A stretch of 64,000 bases of DNA from Cypionkella sinensis (GCF_042646385.1 NZ_JBHRTO010000001.1:1178001-1242000); one strand, 5' to 3'; shown: positions 33,717 to 41,868, counted from the first letter of the stretch. Notes: a model not told the origin generated them from the sequence alone. Program-made: numbers and translations.

Positions 33717-34909
33717 CAGGGATCGGCCTTGGCGGTGACAGGCACGCTGATAGCCAGCCCGTCCGACAACCCCGTCGCATCGGTGATAACAACATCACCC
33801 GCTGACAGCCCAGCGGTCACTTGCACCCGGTCTGCGGGCCAATCGACCACCCTGACGCCCCTGCGCACAGCGTGGCCCGACACCGCGACGAACACCGCCG
33901 CACCGACCGCATCCGTGATCACCGCCGCTCGAGGCACAGCGATGGCCGCCGCTTGTCTTTCCACGATGATATTCGCCGTCACTGTCAGCCCGACTGGTGC
34001 TTTGACCGCCGTGTCAAAGCCGATTTTTACCGCCAGACCGCCAGTTGCCGCATCAACCTGAGCGGCAACGAAGCTGACTTTGCCCGCGCGCTTGGCACTG
34101 TCCCCCTTCAGTTGCAACATGGCGGGCAAACCCAGCGTGATGCGCGCCGCATAGCCTTCATCGACATCGGTCTCAACCACAAGATGTGCAATATCAGCTA
34201 TCGAAAACAATGGAGTAGCAACATCAACCACCTGCCCCACTTCGACATTCCGGCTTAGAACAGTGCCCGCGACCGGCGCCGCAATCGTGTATTTCTTAAG
34301 CCCGATCTGCGCTTGGTCCAGCAATGCAGTCAGGCGGGCCACCTCTTGTGTTGCGGTTTGCTGCGCGGTCTGTGCATCCGCCAGTGTCGTGCGGGCGATG
34401 TTCGCGCCCAAAGCCTTGGCCCGCGCCAGATTTGCCTGCGCCTGAGCCTGCGTCACAAGCCCTGCGTCCAAGGCTGCTTTGGCCTGACGCACCTGCGCCA
34501 GCTGGCCTGACGGATCAATCAACGCCAAAACCTCGCCCTGCGTGACGACCGCGCCCTCATCGACAAGGATCGACACCACGGCGCCGCCAACCAGCGGCTT
34601 TACCTCGACCAGATGTTGCGGGGCCAGCCGACCATTCACGGCCAAAACCAAGACGAGCGGCGCAGGCGCTACGGTCTCGACCGCAACAGCCAGCCCACTG
34701 GCTCCCCAAGGCTGAAAGAACCATAATGCGGCCGCGATCATCACTGATGCACCCAATCCAGCCCACATAATCCATCGGCGTTGGGCGGATTTCACGCTGG
34801 CTTGTGCAACTGGTTGAAACGCGACAGGAAGCTGCGCGGCCTTGTTGGCTGTCTCGGGATCAGAGGGCTTGTGTGGTGCCGGGGCATCGGGTGATTTGGT
34901 TTCAGCCAT
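33716..34909 (-). CDS. HlyD/RND-type periplasmic adaptor (DevB-like)
   Basis: The ATG at 34909 gives MAETKSPDAPAPHKPSD and 397 residues. One membrane segment (IMWAGLGASVMIAAALWFF) is followed by a lipoyl-like half (VEVKPLVGGAVVSILVDEGAVVTQGEVLALID in blocks). A coiled-coil hairpin rich in Ala/Gln (about residues 140-200) comes next, then the second lipoyl half (IAAPVAGTVLSRNVEVGQVV). It is first gene of the three-gene exporter operon. The FNR/FixK-like box at 35071-35084 lies about 160 bases upstream. Confidence 0.9.
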   Translation of the reverse strand: MAETKSPDAPAPHKPSDPETANKAAQLPVAFQPVAQASVKSAQRRWIMWAGLGASVMIAAALWFFQPWGASGLAVAVETVAPAPLVLVLAVNGRLAPQHLVEVKPLVGGAVVSILVDEGAVVTQGEVLALIDPSGQLAQVRQAKAALDAGLVTQAQAQANLARAKALGANIARTTLADAQTAQQTATQEVARLTALLDQAQIGLKKYTIAAPVAGTVLSRNVEVGQVVDVATPLFSIADIAHLVVETDVDEGYAARITLGLPAMLQLKGDSAKRAGKVSFVAAQVDAATGGLAVKIGFDTAVKAPVGLTVTANIIVERQAAAIAVPRAAVITDAVGAAVFVAVSGHAVRRGVRVVDWPADRVQVTAGLSAGDVVITDATGLSDGLAISVPVTAKADP

Positions 34910-35070
34910 CCACAGACCGTGCCAATACCGCAGGCCAGTGCAGGCCAGCGCCAAGGATGCGCGCGCGCGGCCCACACACGAGCAATGACTTCGCTTGTTT
35001 CATCTGAATATCCCGCAAAACGCGACGTAATCGCCTGCTGGCATCATCCGCGCTGCGACACACGCGCGCG

Positions 35071-35084
35071 TTGATCTGGATCAG
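35071..35084. promoter_or_regulatory. FNR/FixK-like box, exporter operon
   Basis: TTGATCTGGATCAG differs from the FixK/FNR consensus TTGATC-NN-GATCAA at one position. It lies about 160 bases before the adaptor gene and about 390 before the FixJ-like regulator gene. The rest of the 560-bp gap 34910-35469 shows no gene; I see no FixJ-like box in front of the regulator. Confidence 0.65.
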
Positions 35085-35469
35085 TGGGACAGGCCCTAAT
35101 CCTCGCGTGCTGCGATCAATTCAATGCAGCTAGAAGGTTTGCAAGACAAACACGGGGAGTTGCAAACCTGCGGTCTTGCATGGACGTGATACCGTCAGCT
35201 TTGACATCCCCACCTTAGCATAGCATCTGCCGCTCGCCATCGGCACTTGTCGCGACATTCCGTCTATGCGCAATGCCCATCGTGTCGCCAGTGATGATGC
35301 GTGGCCAGCGCAACTGTTGCCCTAAGCCACCCCTTGCGACGGACAACCCAAGGCTGTTTGCCCCAATATCACGCGGCCTGCTGATCTGTGATAGCGCAGC
35401 ATTTCTAAGGGCAGCTTAGAGCAAAATTGGTTGCGCATCCTGCCAGACCCAACCATGGAGAGTTCAATC

Positions 35470-36333
35470 ATGCCGAGTGGTCAGACACATTTATTATCAC
35501 GCATAAAAGCCGCCCCAATCCACAGCGCGGGCCTTCCGAAAAAACCGCAGTTTGACCTTAACTGCAAAGCGTTCATGCCCACGGACCGGCCCTCGGGCAG
35601 CACCGCGTTGCTTGCCCGCAATGCCGTTTTGCAATCGGCGCTTTCAGAGCAGCTAGTAAAAGCCGCAGACCTGCGCAGCATCTTGTGCAGCTTGGGCTTG
35701 GCAACAGTTTCCGTCAGCCGAGACCTGAAACTGCGCCTTTTCACGACCGCAGCGGGTCGTCTGCTTGGCATCTGCGCTGAACAGATCGGCACCATATTCG
35801 CCCTTGAGGCGCATCCTCCGATTGGCGCGTTCTTGTTGGATCGCATCAGGGCAGTATTGGGCAACGGCATCGCGGAAAGCCACTTATTGCCGCTGGCTTC
35901 TGGTCCAAACCTTTTATGCAGGTTGCTGCCGCTGCGGGCCTTTGAAGCGGCCGATCCGACAGTTGATGGCGTGGTCTTAACGTTTGCGCCGATCAATCCC
36001 GCCCCGGCTGATGTGGCATCGATTCTGCCAGCGGAAGTCATCCGGCCTCCGGAAACAACCGCCGATGACGGTGGCCTTGCGGCGGGCTATCCGGGCCTTG
36101 GCTTTGGTCTGACGCACAGACAGCATCAGGTGCTGGGTCATGTGCTGGCGGGTCATCCCAGCAAAAACATCGCCGCAGATCTTGGCATCAGCCAACGCAC
36201 CGTCGAAAACCATCGCGCCGCCATTATGGCCCGCACCGGGGCGACGTCACTTCCCGCGCTGGCGCGCCTCGCCATCGGTGCCGATGTTGGCGGCGATTGC
36301 AAACCGGCCCTGACGCGTCGCGCAGCGGGGTGA
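35470..36333 (+). CDS. PAS-like sensor with FixJ-type HTH (LuxR family), candidate island regulator
   Basis: The ATG at 35470 is preferred because GGAG lies eight bases upstream; TTG at 35431 and ATG at 35455 are alternatives. The 287-residue protein ends in a LuxR-type domain from about residue 214 (LTHRQHQVLGHVLAGHPSKN, IAADLGISQRTVENHRAAIM, ARTGATSLPALARLAI). This is strikingly close to the DNA-binding domain of FixJ. There is no receiver domain with a phosphorylatable Asp. Instead about residues 65-185 (LGLATVSVSRDLKLRLFTTA, DPTVDGVVLTFAPI) resemble the PAS domain linked to CheR/CheB fusions. It is therefore a one-component regulator whose signal is unknown. Five FixJ-like boxes on the island are its likely targets. 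Confidence 0.85.
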   Translation: MPSGQTHLLSRIKAAPIHSAGLPKKPQFDLNCKAFMPTDRPSGSTALLARNAVLQSALSEQLVKAADLRSILCSLGLATVSVSRDLKLRLFTTAAGRLLGICAEQIGTIFALEAHPPIGAFLLDRIRAVLGNGIAESHLLPLASGPNLLCRLLPLRAFEAADPTVDGVVLTFAPINPAPADVASILPAEVIRPPETTADDGGLAAGYPGLGFGLTHRQHQVLGHVLAGHPSKNIAADLGISQRTVENHRAAIMARTGATSLPALARLAIGADVGGDCKPALTRRAAG

Positions 36334-36342
36334 TCCGGAAGG

Positions 36343-36380
36343 CCGCCCCCCTGTGCCCGATTTTGGCACAGGGGGGGCGG
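36343..36380. terminator. Strong bidirectional terminator
   Basis: CCGCCCCCCTGTGCC and its complement GGCACAGGGGGG(G)CGG form a 15-bp stem with one bulged G and a loop containing TTTT. It lies in the 58-bp gap between the convergent regulator and DJ-1/PfpI genes. Confidence 0.8.
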
Positions 36381-36391
36381 CATCCTGCGGG

Positions 36392-37069
36392 CTATGCGAT
36401 CAGCTTGACCAAAGCCTCGGCCGCCGCTTTGGACGAGGCCGGGTTCTGCCCTGTCACCAACTTGCCATCCACGACAACATGCGAAGACCAGTCGGCCCCC
36501 TTGGAGTAGAAAGCCCCGTTCGCGACCAACATATCCTCGACAAGGAACGGCACCACATCGGTCAATCCCTGCGCGGCCTCTTCCGTGTTGGTAAAGCCGG
36601 TCACATTGCGGCCCGACACCAACGGTTTGCCGTCTGCGCGCTTGGTATGGCGAAAGATTGCCGGAGCGTGGCACACAGCCGCGATCGGTTTGCCGCCATT
36701 TGCGAAATATTCGATCAACGCGATGCTTTGCGCGTCTTCGGCGAGATCCCACAGCGGCCCGTGACCACCGGGAAAAAACACGGCATCAAAGCTGTTCAGG
36801 TCGAGATCGGCAAGTTTATGCGTGGATGCCAGCGCTGCACGTGCCGTGGCATCGCCCTTGAAGCGGCGAGTGTCATCTGTCTGGGCGTCGGGCGCATCGC
36901 TTTTGGGGTCAAGAGGCGGCTGCCCGCCCTTGGGCGAAGCAAGCGTGATAGCCGCGCCTGCGTCTTTCAGAACATAGTAGGGCGCCGCAAATTCCTCCAG
37001 CCAGAAGCCGGTCTTTTTGCCTGTCTTGCCAAGCGTGTCATGCGACGTCAGCACCATCAAAACATTCAT
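36392..37069 (-). CDS. DJ-1/PfpI family protein (Hsp31-like glyoxalase/deglycase type)
   Basis: This 225-residue protein has the nucleophile elbow AVCHAPAIF with Cys133, preceded by FDAVFFPGGHGPLWDL, and an upstream acidic residue in GFWLEEFAAPYYVL. These are typical of class I DJ-1/PfpI proteins related to Hsp31 and YhbO-like enzymes, which handle methylglyoxal or glycated products. Its ATG overlaps the stop of the upstream oxidoreductase (ATGA), so both are expressed together as carbonyl-stress functions. Confidence 0.9.
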   Translation of the reverse strand: MNVLMVLTSHDTLGKTGKKTGFWLEEFAAPYYVLKDAGAAITLASPKGGQPPLDPKSDAPDAQTDDTRRFKGDATARAALASTHKLADLDLNSFDAVFFPGGHGPLWDLAEDAQSIALIEYFANGGKPIAAVCHAPAIFRHTKRADGKPLVSGRNVTGFTNTEEAAQGLTDVVPFLVEDMLVANGAFYSKGADWSSHVVVDGKLVTGQNPASSKAAAEALVKLIA

Positions 37070-38130
37070 TTTTGCATTCCTTTGTTTTCGATCATCTTTT
37101 CGGCACCCACATGGATCACCCGCTTGCCGAAATTGTCGCCGCGCAACAGCCCAATGAAGGCCTCTGGTGCCGCCTCCAGGCCTTGGATAACTTCCTCGCG
37201 ATACTGCATCACGCCGGAGTCGAGCCAGTCGCCCATCGCCTTGGCGAACTCAGGGTAAAGATGGCCAAAGTCCTGAAAGATGATGAAACCGCGCATCGTC
37301 AGCCGCTTGCGCAGAATTTGGCCCATCAGCATTGACATCCGATCTGGTCCATCGGGCGCGCCTGTTGCGTTGTATTGGGAGATCAAGCCGCAGACGGGCA
37401 CCCGCGCGCCGGTATTCAGAATTGGCAGCACCGCATCAAACACCACGCCGCCGACATTCTCAAAATAGACGTCGATGCCTTTGGATGCAGCGGCTTGAAG
37501 GTCTTTGGCGAACGATGCCGACTTGTGATCAAGGCAGACGTCAAACCCCAAAGCATTCACCGCATGCGCACATTTGTCGGCACCTCCGGCGATGCCGATT
37601 ACATGACACCCCATCAACTTCGCGATCTGGCCGACCGTCGCGCCGACGGGCCCGGTGGCGGCGGCAACGCAGACAGTCTCACCCGGTTTCGGCGCACCAA
37701 TCTGCGTCAGACCCGCCCAAGCGGTGAAACCCGGCATGCCAAGAATGCCCAGCGCCCAAGACAGATGCGGCATACCCGCGTCCAGCAGCGTAACCCCGGC
37801 GCCATCCGACACCGCGTAATCCTGCCAGCCGTTGAAGGAAAGTACCCAATCACCCGGCTTGAAGCCTGCCAGATGTGAGGCCACCACTTGCGCGACCGTC
37901 CCCCCCTCCATCACCGCATCCACGGCGACGGGGGCGGCATAAGAGGGCGCATCGCTCATCCGGCCCCGCATGTAAGGATCAAGCGACAGATATTCGGTGC
38001 GCAACAGCATCTGACCCGGACCGGGTTCGGGAATAGCTGCTGTCTCAAGCCGCAGCGTTTCCGATGTAGGCTCTCCTTTGGGGCGTTCAGCCAGCACGAA
38101 GCGGCGGTTCTGAGTCTGGGTTTGCGGCAT
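37066..38130 (-). CDS. NADP-dependent alkenal/curcumin-type reductase (MDR family)
   Basis: This 354-residue medium-chain reductase without zinc ligands follows a strong AGGAGG site. Diagnostic parts are LRTEYLSLDPYMRGRMSD, GMPGFTAWAGLTQIGAPKPG, ETVCVAAATGPVGATVGQIAKL and VDVYFENVGGVVFDAVLP. They match the CurA / leukotriene B4 12-hydroxydehydrogenase-like group, which reduces alpha,beta-unsaturated carbonyls. It is coupled to the DJ-1/PfpI gene. The 473-bp stretch 38131-38603 upstream contains its promoter region and no gene that I can support. Confidence 0.9.
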   Translation of the reverse strand: MPQTQTQNRRFVLAERPKGEPTSETLRLETAAIPEPGPGQMLLRTEYLSLDPYMRGRMSDAPSYAAPVAVDAVMEGGTVAQVVASHLAGFKPGDWVLSFNGWQDYAVSDGAGVTLLDAGMPHLSWALGILGMPGFTAWAGLTQIGAPKPGETVCVAAATGPVGATVGQIAKLMGCHVIGIAGGADKCAHAVNALGFDVCLDHKSASFAKDLQAAASKGIDVYFENVGGVVFDAVLPILNTGARVPVCGLISQYNATGAPDGPDRMSMLMGQILRKRLTMRGFIIFQDFGHLYPEFAKAMGDWLDSGVMQYREEVIQGLEAAPEAFIGLLRGDNFGKRVIHVGAEKMIENKGMQK

Positions 38131-38603
38131 GAAAGCCTCCTGAAAAAGTAGCCGAAATCAAAAACGGCACGCGGGGGCTGTCTTGCCTGCGCGCGCTGTC
38201 TTGCTTGGTTGTATAACTTCCGGATCTGCACTGGGTTCCAAGCGTGATTGCGCTTTGACGCTGTGCATGTGGCTTGGGCAAAAACCTTGCAGGATCGGAA
38301 CATGCAAAGGTCAACTGAAAACCGAAATCGCGGCAAGCATCCGCGCTTTGGCAACCGACTTTCCCATCCCGCAACGGCAACCGAAACCCTGTGCCAACAG
38401 CGATTTGCATTGGTGAGAGGATGAATGTCCGCGCCGCCAATTTCAGCGCTGCATTTCCATGCAGCCATTGCCCCTTTAAGCGGCAGCGGCAACCAGCGTT
38501 TTCAGCAATAGCGTGGCACAAAACGCAGGCCGCGTGTCTTGGCGCAATGCTATCGCTGCGCGCGCGCGAAGGCGGCACGCCGGTTGCCCGGCGCGCCCTG
38601 CGA
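38131..38603. other. Gene-free stretch upstream of the alkenal reductase
   Basis: No frame here has a ribosome site plus protein-like composition; the longer frames are antisense shadows. No FixJ-like or FNR-like box matching the others is present. It must hold the promoter of the reductase/DJ-1 pair and the 3' end of the BON transcript. Confidence 0.5.
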
Positions 38604-39251
38604 TCAATGCACGCGGATGTCGTTGGTAACCGAGGTCACCCCCGGTGCCGCCCACGCCGTGGTGCCTGCCAGCGCGCGTTCGTCCCAGTATTCCACGGTT
38701 CCGGTCAGCGTGACCTTGCCGTCATAGGCCGTCACGTCGATGTTTTCAGGGGTGAACCACGAACGGTTCAACGCCACCATGATATCAGATTTGATATCGC
38801 CAGCATTGGCTTGCGGTTTGATGGCGATCTGGTTCGAGACCCCCGTCACGCCCCACAACGTGCGCACCGCTTCGGCGGCAGCGTCGTGCTGGTAGTGCCA
38901 ATGCACATCGCCGGTCAGCGTGACCCAACCTTTCGTGACCGCCACTTTCACAGCATCTTTCGGAACCGACGAATTCCACGCCAGCCGGTTTACCGCCGCT
39001 TCGGCAATCTCGGAATCGCCGTGCTTGACGCTGAACGGCAGCTTAACCTCGATCTCTTCGGCCACGGCCTTGACGTCCTTGACCCGCAGCGCTGCGGTTT
39101 CGGCGCCATGCTTTTCGGCATAGGTTTCAACCGAGCCCATCAGCGTGACGACCCCGTCTTTCGTGGTCACACCGATATGGGCAGCGTTCACACTCGGCTC
39201 CCATTTCAGTTCGTCGAGCACGGATTGCTTGAGTTGCTTGTCATCAGACAT
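38604..39251 (-). CDS. Three-BON-domain protein
   Basis: This 215-residue protein without a signal peptide consists of three BON repeats at about residues 5-70, 77-145 and 150-215. They have parallel motifs: IGVTTKDGVVTLMGSVETYAE, VKVAVTKGWVTLTGDVHWHYQ and IDVTAYDGKVTLTGTVEYWDE (each in blocks). BON domains bind phospholipid or other ligands. Cytoplasmic three-BON proteins occur in rhizobial FixJ/FixK and stress regulons. A GAAGGAG site precedes the ATG, and FixJ-like box 3 lies about 107 bases upstream. Confidence 0.93.
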   Translation of the reverse strand: MSDDKQLKQSVLDELKWEPSVNAAHIGVTTKDGVVTLMGSVETYAEKHGAETAALRVKDVKAVAEEIEVKLPFSVKHGDSEIAEAAVNRLAWNSSVPKDAVKVAVTKGWVTLTGDVHWHYQHDAAAEAVRTLWGVTGVSNQIAIKPQANAGDIKSDIMVALNRSWFTPENIDVTAYDGKVTLTGTVEYWDERALAGTTAWAAPGVTSVTNDIRVH

Positions 39252-39357
39252 TGCTGTCTCCTTCAGGGTGAATGGCTAAGAACCGCGTCGGTCTTGATGG
39301 TTCTGAACCTTCGCGATCGAACCAAACTACCACCGCCTGTCTTGGGGCTGGCAGGGT

Positions 39358-39367
39358 CGGAAACTAC
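39358..39367 (-). promoter_or_regulatory. FixJ-like box 3, upstream of the BON gene
   Basis: The minus-strand reading is TTGAGTAGTTTCCGACCC. A second partial match, GTAGTTTGG, follows about 38 bases further downstream. The box overlaps the last codon and stop of the preceding small gene and lies about 107 bases before the BON ATG. Confidence 0.7.
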
Positions 39368-39607
39368 TCAAGGCGGGCAATGGCCGACGGCTGCTGACGT
39401 GACTGGCAGGCCTAGAATGCCATCCGCTTTGGCGTCAATGCGGGCGCGGTCGCGTGCTGACAACAGCCCGCGATTGAACTCCTCGGCAGCGCGCGCCTTG
39501 GCATTGCGGGCGTGGGCTGCGTCGGGCATCGGATAAGACCGGGCCTCAGGCAGGCCAAAGGCGCGGTCTGGCAGGGCATCGCGCGCCGCTTTGGTCAGAT
39601 GTGGCAT
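39368..39607 (-). CDS. Small hypothetical protein (DUF6582-like)
   Basis: The ATG at 39607 gives MPHLTKAARDALPDRAFGLP and 79 residues. The pattern of a basic KAARDALP start, then FGLPEARSYPMPDAAHARNAKARAAEEF, matches a small family I know as DUF6582, whose members are short, basic and of unknown function. It lies 52 bases after the VIT1-like gene on the same strand, in the SOUL-VIT1 transcript. Confidence 0.65.
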   Translation of the reverse strand: MPHLTKAARDALPDRAFGLPEARSYPMPDAAHARNAKARAAEEFNRGLLSARDRARIDAKADGILGLPVTSAAVGHCPP

Positions 39608-39658
39608 GTCAGGTTGCTTTCCTGCTGGCCGCGGCTTGTCTGCCGCCAAGCGTTGATC

Positions 39659-40354
39659 TTAAACCACTGTGCCAAACGCCCAGCCGACAAGCGCCGTGGC
39701 CAGCATCGCAAGCGCGCCCCAGATCGTCACCCTTGCCGCCCCGCGCACCATGCCTGCCCCGCCAACCCGCGCGCCCATCGCTCCAAGGGCCACCAACGCC
39801 AGCAACGTCGCAATCGTTACACCCAGCAGAACCCGCGCCTCTGGCACCGCGGCCGCCACCAACAGCGGCAAGGCTGCCCCTGACGCAAATGTCGCAGCCG
39901 AGACCAGGCCCGCCTGCACCGGGTTTGCGGCCAGCGCGGGCGTGATGCCCAACTCATCACGCGTGTGCGCGGCCAGCGCCCCGCCCGCCGTCATCTCCTG
40001 CGCCACCTGAAGCGCCAGCCCGGCGGACAGGCCCCGCCCCTGATAAAGCCGCGCCAGTTCCTGCATCTCACCTGCCGGGTCCGCTTTCAACTCGGCGGCC
40101 TCCTTGGCGATATCGGCGGCCTCGGTATCGGCCTGACTGCTAACCGAGACATACTCTCCCGCCGCCATCGACATCGCCCCCGCCACCAGCCCGGCAAGCC
40201 CCGCCACCATCACAGCGCTTTTGTCCCCCGAGGCCGAGGCCACGCCGACAATCAGGCTGGCGGTCGAAAGTATCCCATCATTCGCACCCAGCACCCCGGC
40301 CCGCAGCCAACCGATGCGTGAAACAAGATGCGTTTCGATCTGCACGCGCGGCAT
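39659..40354 (-). CDS. VIT1/CCC1-family iron/manganese transporter
   Basis: The ATG at 40354 gives 231 residues; the earlier in-frame start would overlap the SOUL gene. The family core is GWLRAGVLGANDGILSTASL with GVASASGDKSAVMVAGLAGLVAGAMSMAAGEYVSV (in blocks). Five membrane segments are visible, plus a cytosolic helical insert (LKADPAGEMQELARLYQGRG) that binds metal in homologues. It exports or sequesters Fe2+/Mn2+. It starts five bases after the SOUL gene stop, so both are under FixJ-like box 4. Confidence 0.92.
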   Translation of the reverse strand: MPRVQIETHLVSRIGWLRAGVLGANDGILSTASLIVGVASASGDKSAVMVAGLAGLVAGAMSMAAGEYVSVSSQADTEAADIAKEAAELKADPAGEMQELARLYQGRGLSAGLALQVAQEMTAGGALAAHTRDELGITPALAANPVQAGLVSAATFASGAALPLLVAAAVPEARVLLGVTIATLLALVALGAMGARVGGAGMVRGAARVTIWGALAMLATALVGWAFGTVV

Positions 40355-40359
40355 CAACG

Positions 40360-40923
40360 TCACGCACTGACTGCGACGGGCAACATCACCTCGTTGCGGC
40401 GCAGGAACCACGGCGTCCACGGCGGATTGTAGCGCGCGATGGAACACGGGCCCATCGCAACAAGGTTGCGTGACGCCACGAACGCCATCAGCCGCTCGGT
40501 CTCTGCGGCGACCTTTGCCTCACCGGCAAGGCCGGAAAACCGCAAGGCAGCAAAGCGCGCAGCCGGAACGGCTATGATGCGAACCGCCTTGTTGTTCGGC
40601 ACCGGCAGATCGGCCAGCGTGTAACGCGCGGGCATGGTAAAGCGCACCAGCCAGTCGCTGACCCCGGCAATCAGCGTCACTGGCGCAGTCATTGCAATCT
40701 TTTCGCTGCTGGCTGTCTTGGTCACAGGTGCCGTCATCGCAATCTTTTGGCGCGTTGCATTGCCGCCAAAGATATAGCCCGCCAGCAAACGAAACCCGGT
40801 GCTGCTGGCCTCGTTCTGATCGCCGGTCACGGTGACTTCGGCCACGATGCAGGCGGCATAGTCGCGGATTTCGAACGCGCCATCCTTCAACGCAAGGGCG
40901 AATTTCGGCTCTTCAATGCTCAT
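40360..40923 (-). CDS. SOUL-family heme-binding protein
   Basis: This 187-residue protein has FEIRDYAACIVAEVTVTG, GFRLLAGYIFGGN and a twice-repeated KIAMTAPVT, the hallmark of SOUL/HBP proteins. PWTPWFLRRNEVMLPV near the end is also typical. SOUL proteins bind heme or porphyrins weakly; their bacterial function is not settled. No signal peptide is evident. FixJ-like box 4 lies 71 bases upstream. GTG at 40926 directly before the ATG is an alternative start. Confidence 0.92.
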   Translation of the reverse strand: MSIEEPKFALALKDGAFEIRDYAACIVAEVTVTGDQNEASSTGFRLLAGYIFGGNATRQKIAMTAPVTKTASSEKIAMTAPVTLIAGVSDWLVRFTMPARYTLADLPVPNNKAVRIIAVPAARFAALRFSGLAGEAKVAAETERLMAFVASRNLVAMGPCSIARYNPPWTPWFLRRNEVMLPVAVSA

Positions 40924-40993
40924 CACTTGGGCTTTCTTGCAAAGGACGGATGCGCGTTGATCCTACGCCCCTTCGCACCATCCGCGGCAGGTT

Positions 40994-41003
40994 CGGAAAC
41001 TAC
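40994..41003 (-). promoter_or_regulatory. FixJ-like box 4, upstream of SOUL-VIT1
   Basis: The minus-strand reading is CTGGGTAGTTTCCGAACC. It forms the left arm of an inverted pair with box 5 (41030-41039). The arms extend to about 20 bases each, including GCGGCAG/CTGCCGC outer flanks. It lies 71 bases before the SOUL ATG. Confidence 0.7.
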
Positions 41004-41029
41004 CCAGTCCAACGCCTGTGGTCGTCTGA

Positions 41030-41039
41030 GTAGTTTCCG
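41030..41039 (+). promoter_or_regulatory. FixJ-like box 5, upstream of the two-domain unknown
   Basis: The plus-strand reading is CTGAGTAGTTTCCGAAGC, facing the gene at 41131 about 92 bases away. Together with box 4 it makes the divergent control region of this part of the island. Confidence 0.7.
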
Positions 41040-41130
41040 AAGCTGCCGCGGCATGGCGCTGCGGTCTAGGTTCAGGGGCAAGAGACCTGCCAGATGTCTG
41101 GCCCGGTCGCCTTGCACGAAAGACCCGATC

Positions 41131-41868
41131 ATGCCGCCTGATGCCGCTAGCCTCTCACTCCATGCTGACCTGACCGTCGTTGAACGGCGTGTGCTGGACC
41201 GCATTTTCCAGCATCCGATCTCGCACAATCTGCATTGGCGCGAGGTCACTGCATTGTTCAAATCCGTGGGCGCCGTTGAACTGGCCCATAACGGCCATCT
41301 GGTGTTCAAGCTGGGCGGACACCATCTGACCTTCGCAACGGCGCAGGCCAAGGATCTGGCGGCGGATGACGTGATGTCGCTGCGCCACTTGCTAACGCAG
41401 GCCGGGTGGCACGCTGCGCCGATCCCGGCAGTACCCGCAGCCGAAGCCGCCATTGCCATCGTCATCGACCATGCCGGAGCGCGGATTTACGAACTGCCGC
41501 TGGATGAGGGGCATCACGCGCCAAACGAAACCCATCACCTGCACCATGCCATCGCGCGCAGGCAACACGATGCCGACCGCGAAGAAGACTTTCCTGCCGA
41601 TCATCGCTTCTTTGACGCCATCGCCAAAGGCGTTCCGGCAGACGCCCGCATCATCGTCGTCAGTCACGGCACGGGCCAAAGCAACGAAGGCGCGCATTTG
41701 ATGGACTACATGGCAAAGCATCACCCCAGCGTGCACGACCGCATCGCACGCGTCATGGTCGCCGACCTGACGCATACCTCGGTGCCCAAGCAACTGCAGC
41801 TTGCCCGCGATGCCCTGCGTGATGCGCTGCGTGATGCGCCGGGTGCCCCTGACGCCATCGCCAACTGA
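41131..41868 (+). CDS. Two-domain protein of unknown function (HicA-like N-terminus)
   Basis: The ATG at 41131 gives 245 residues; the frame is open further upstream, but that part would read through both FixJ-like boxes. Residues 15-90 (RIFQHPISHNLHWREVTALF, then GHLVFKLGGHHLTF) resemble the small double-stranded-RNA-binding-like fold of HicA. Residues 110-235 (AIAIVIDHAGARIYEL, RIIVVSHGTGQSNEGAHLMD, MVADLTHTSVPKQLQLARD) recall host-attachment/eRF1-domain-3-like proteins. The pairing suggests an RNA or ribosome link, but this is inference. It is the plus-strand target of FixJ-like box 5. Confidence 0.7.
   Translation: MPPDAASLSLHADLTVVERRVLDRIFQHPISHNLHWREVTALFKSVGAVELAHNGHLVFKLGGHHLTFATAQAKDLAADDVMSLRHLLTQAGWHAAPIPAVPAAEAAIAIVIDHAGARIYELPLDEGHHAPNETHHLHHAIARRQHDADREEDFPADHRFFDAIAKGVPADARIIVVSHGTGQSNEGAHLMDYMAKHHPSVHDRIARVMVADLTHTSVPKQLQLARDALRDALRDAPGAPDAIAN

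Noticed and set aside
38183..38416. 77-codon plus-strand frame in the 38131-38603 gap
   Set aside because: Cysteine-rich shadow-like composition without a ribosome site. Antisense frames in the same stretch look equally random.
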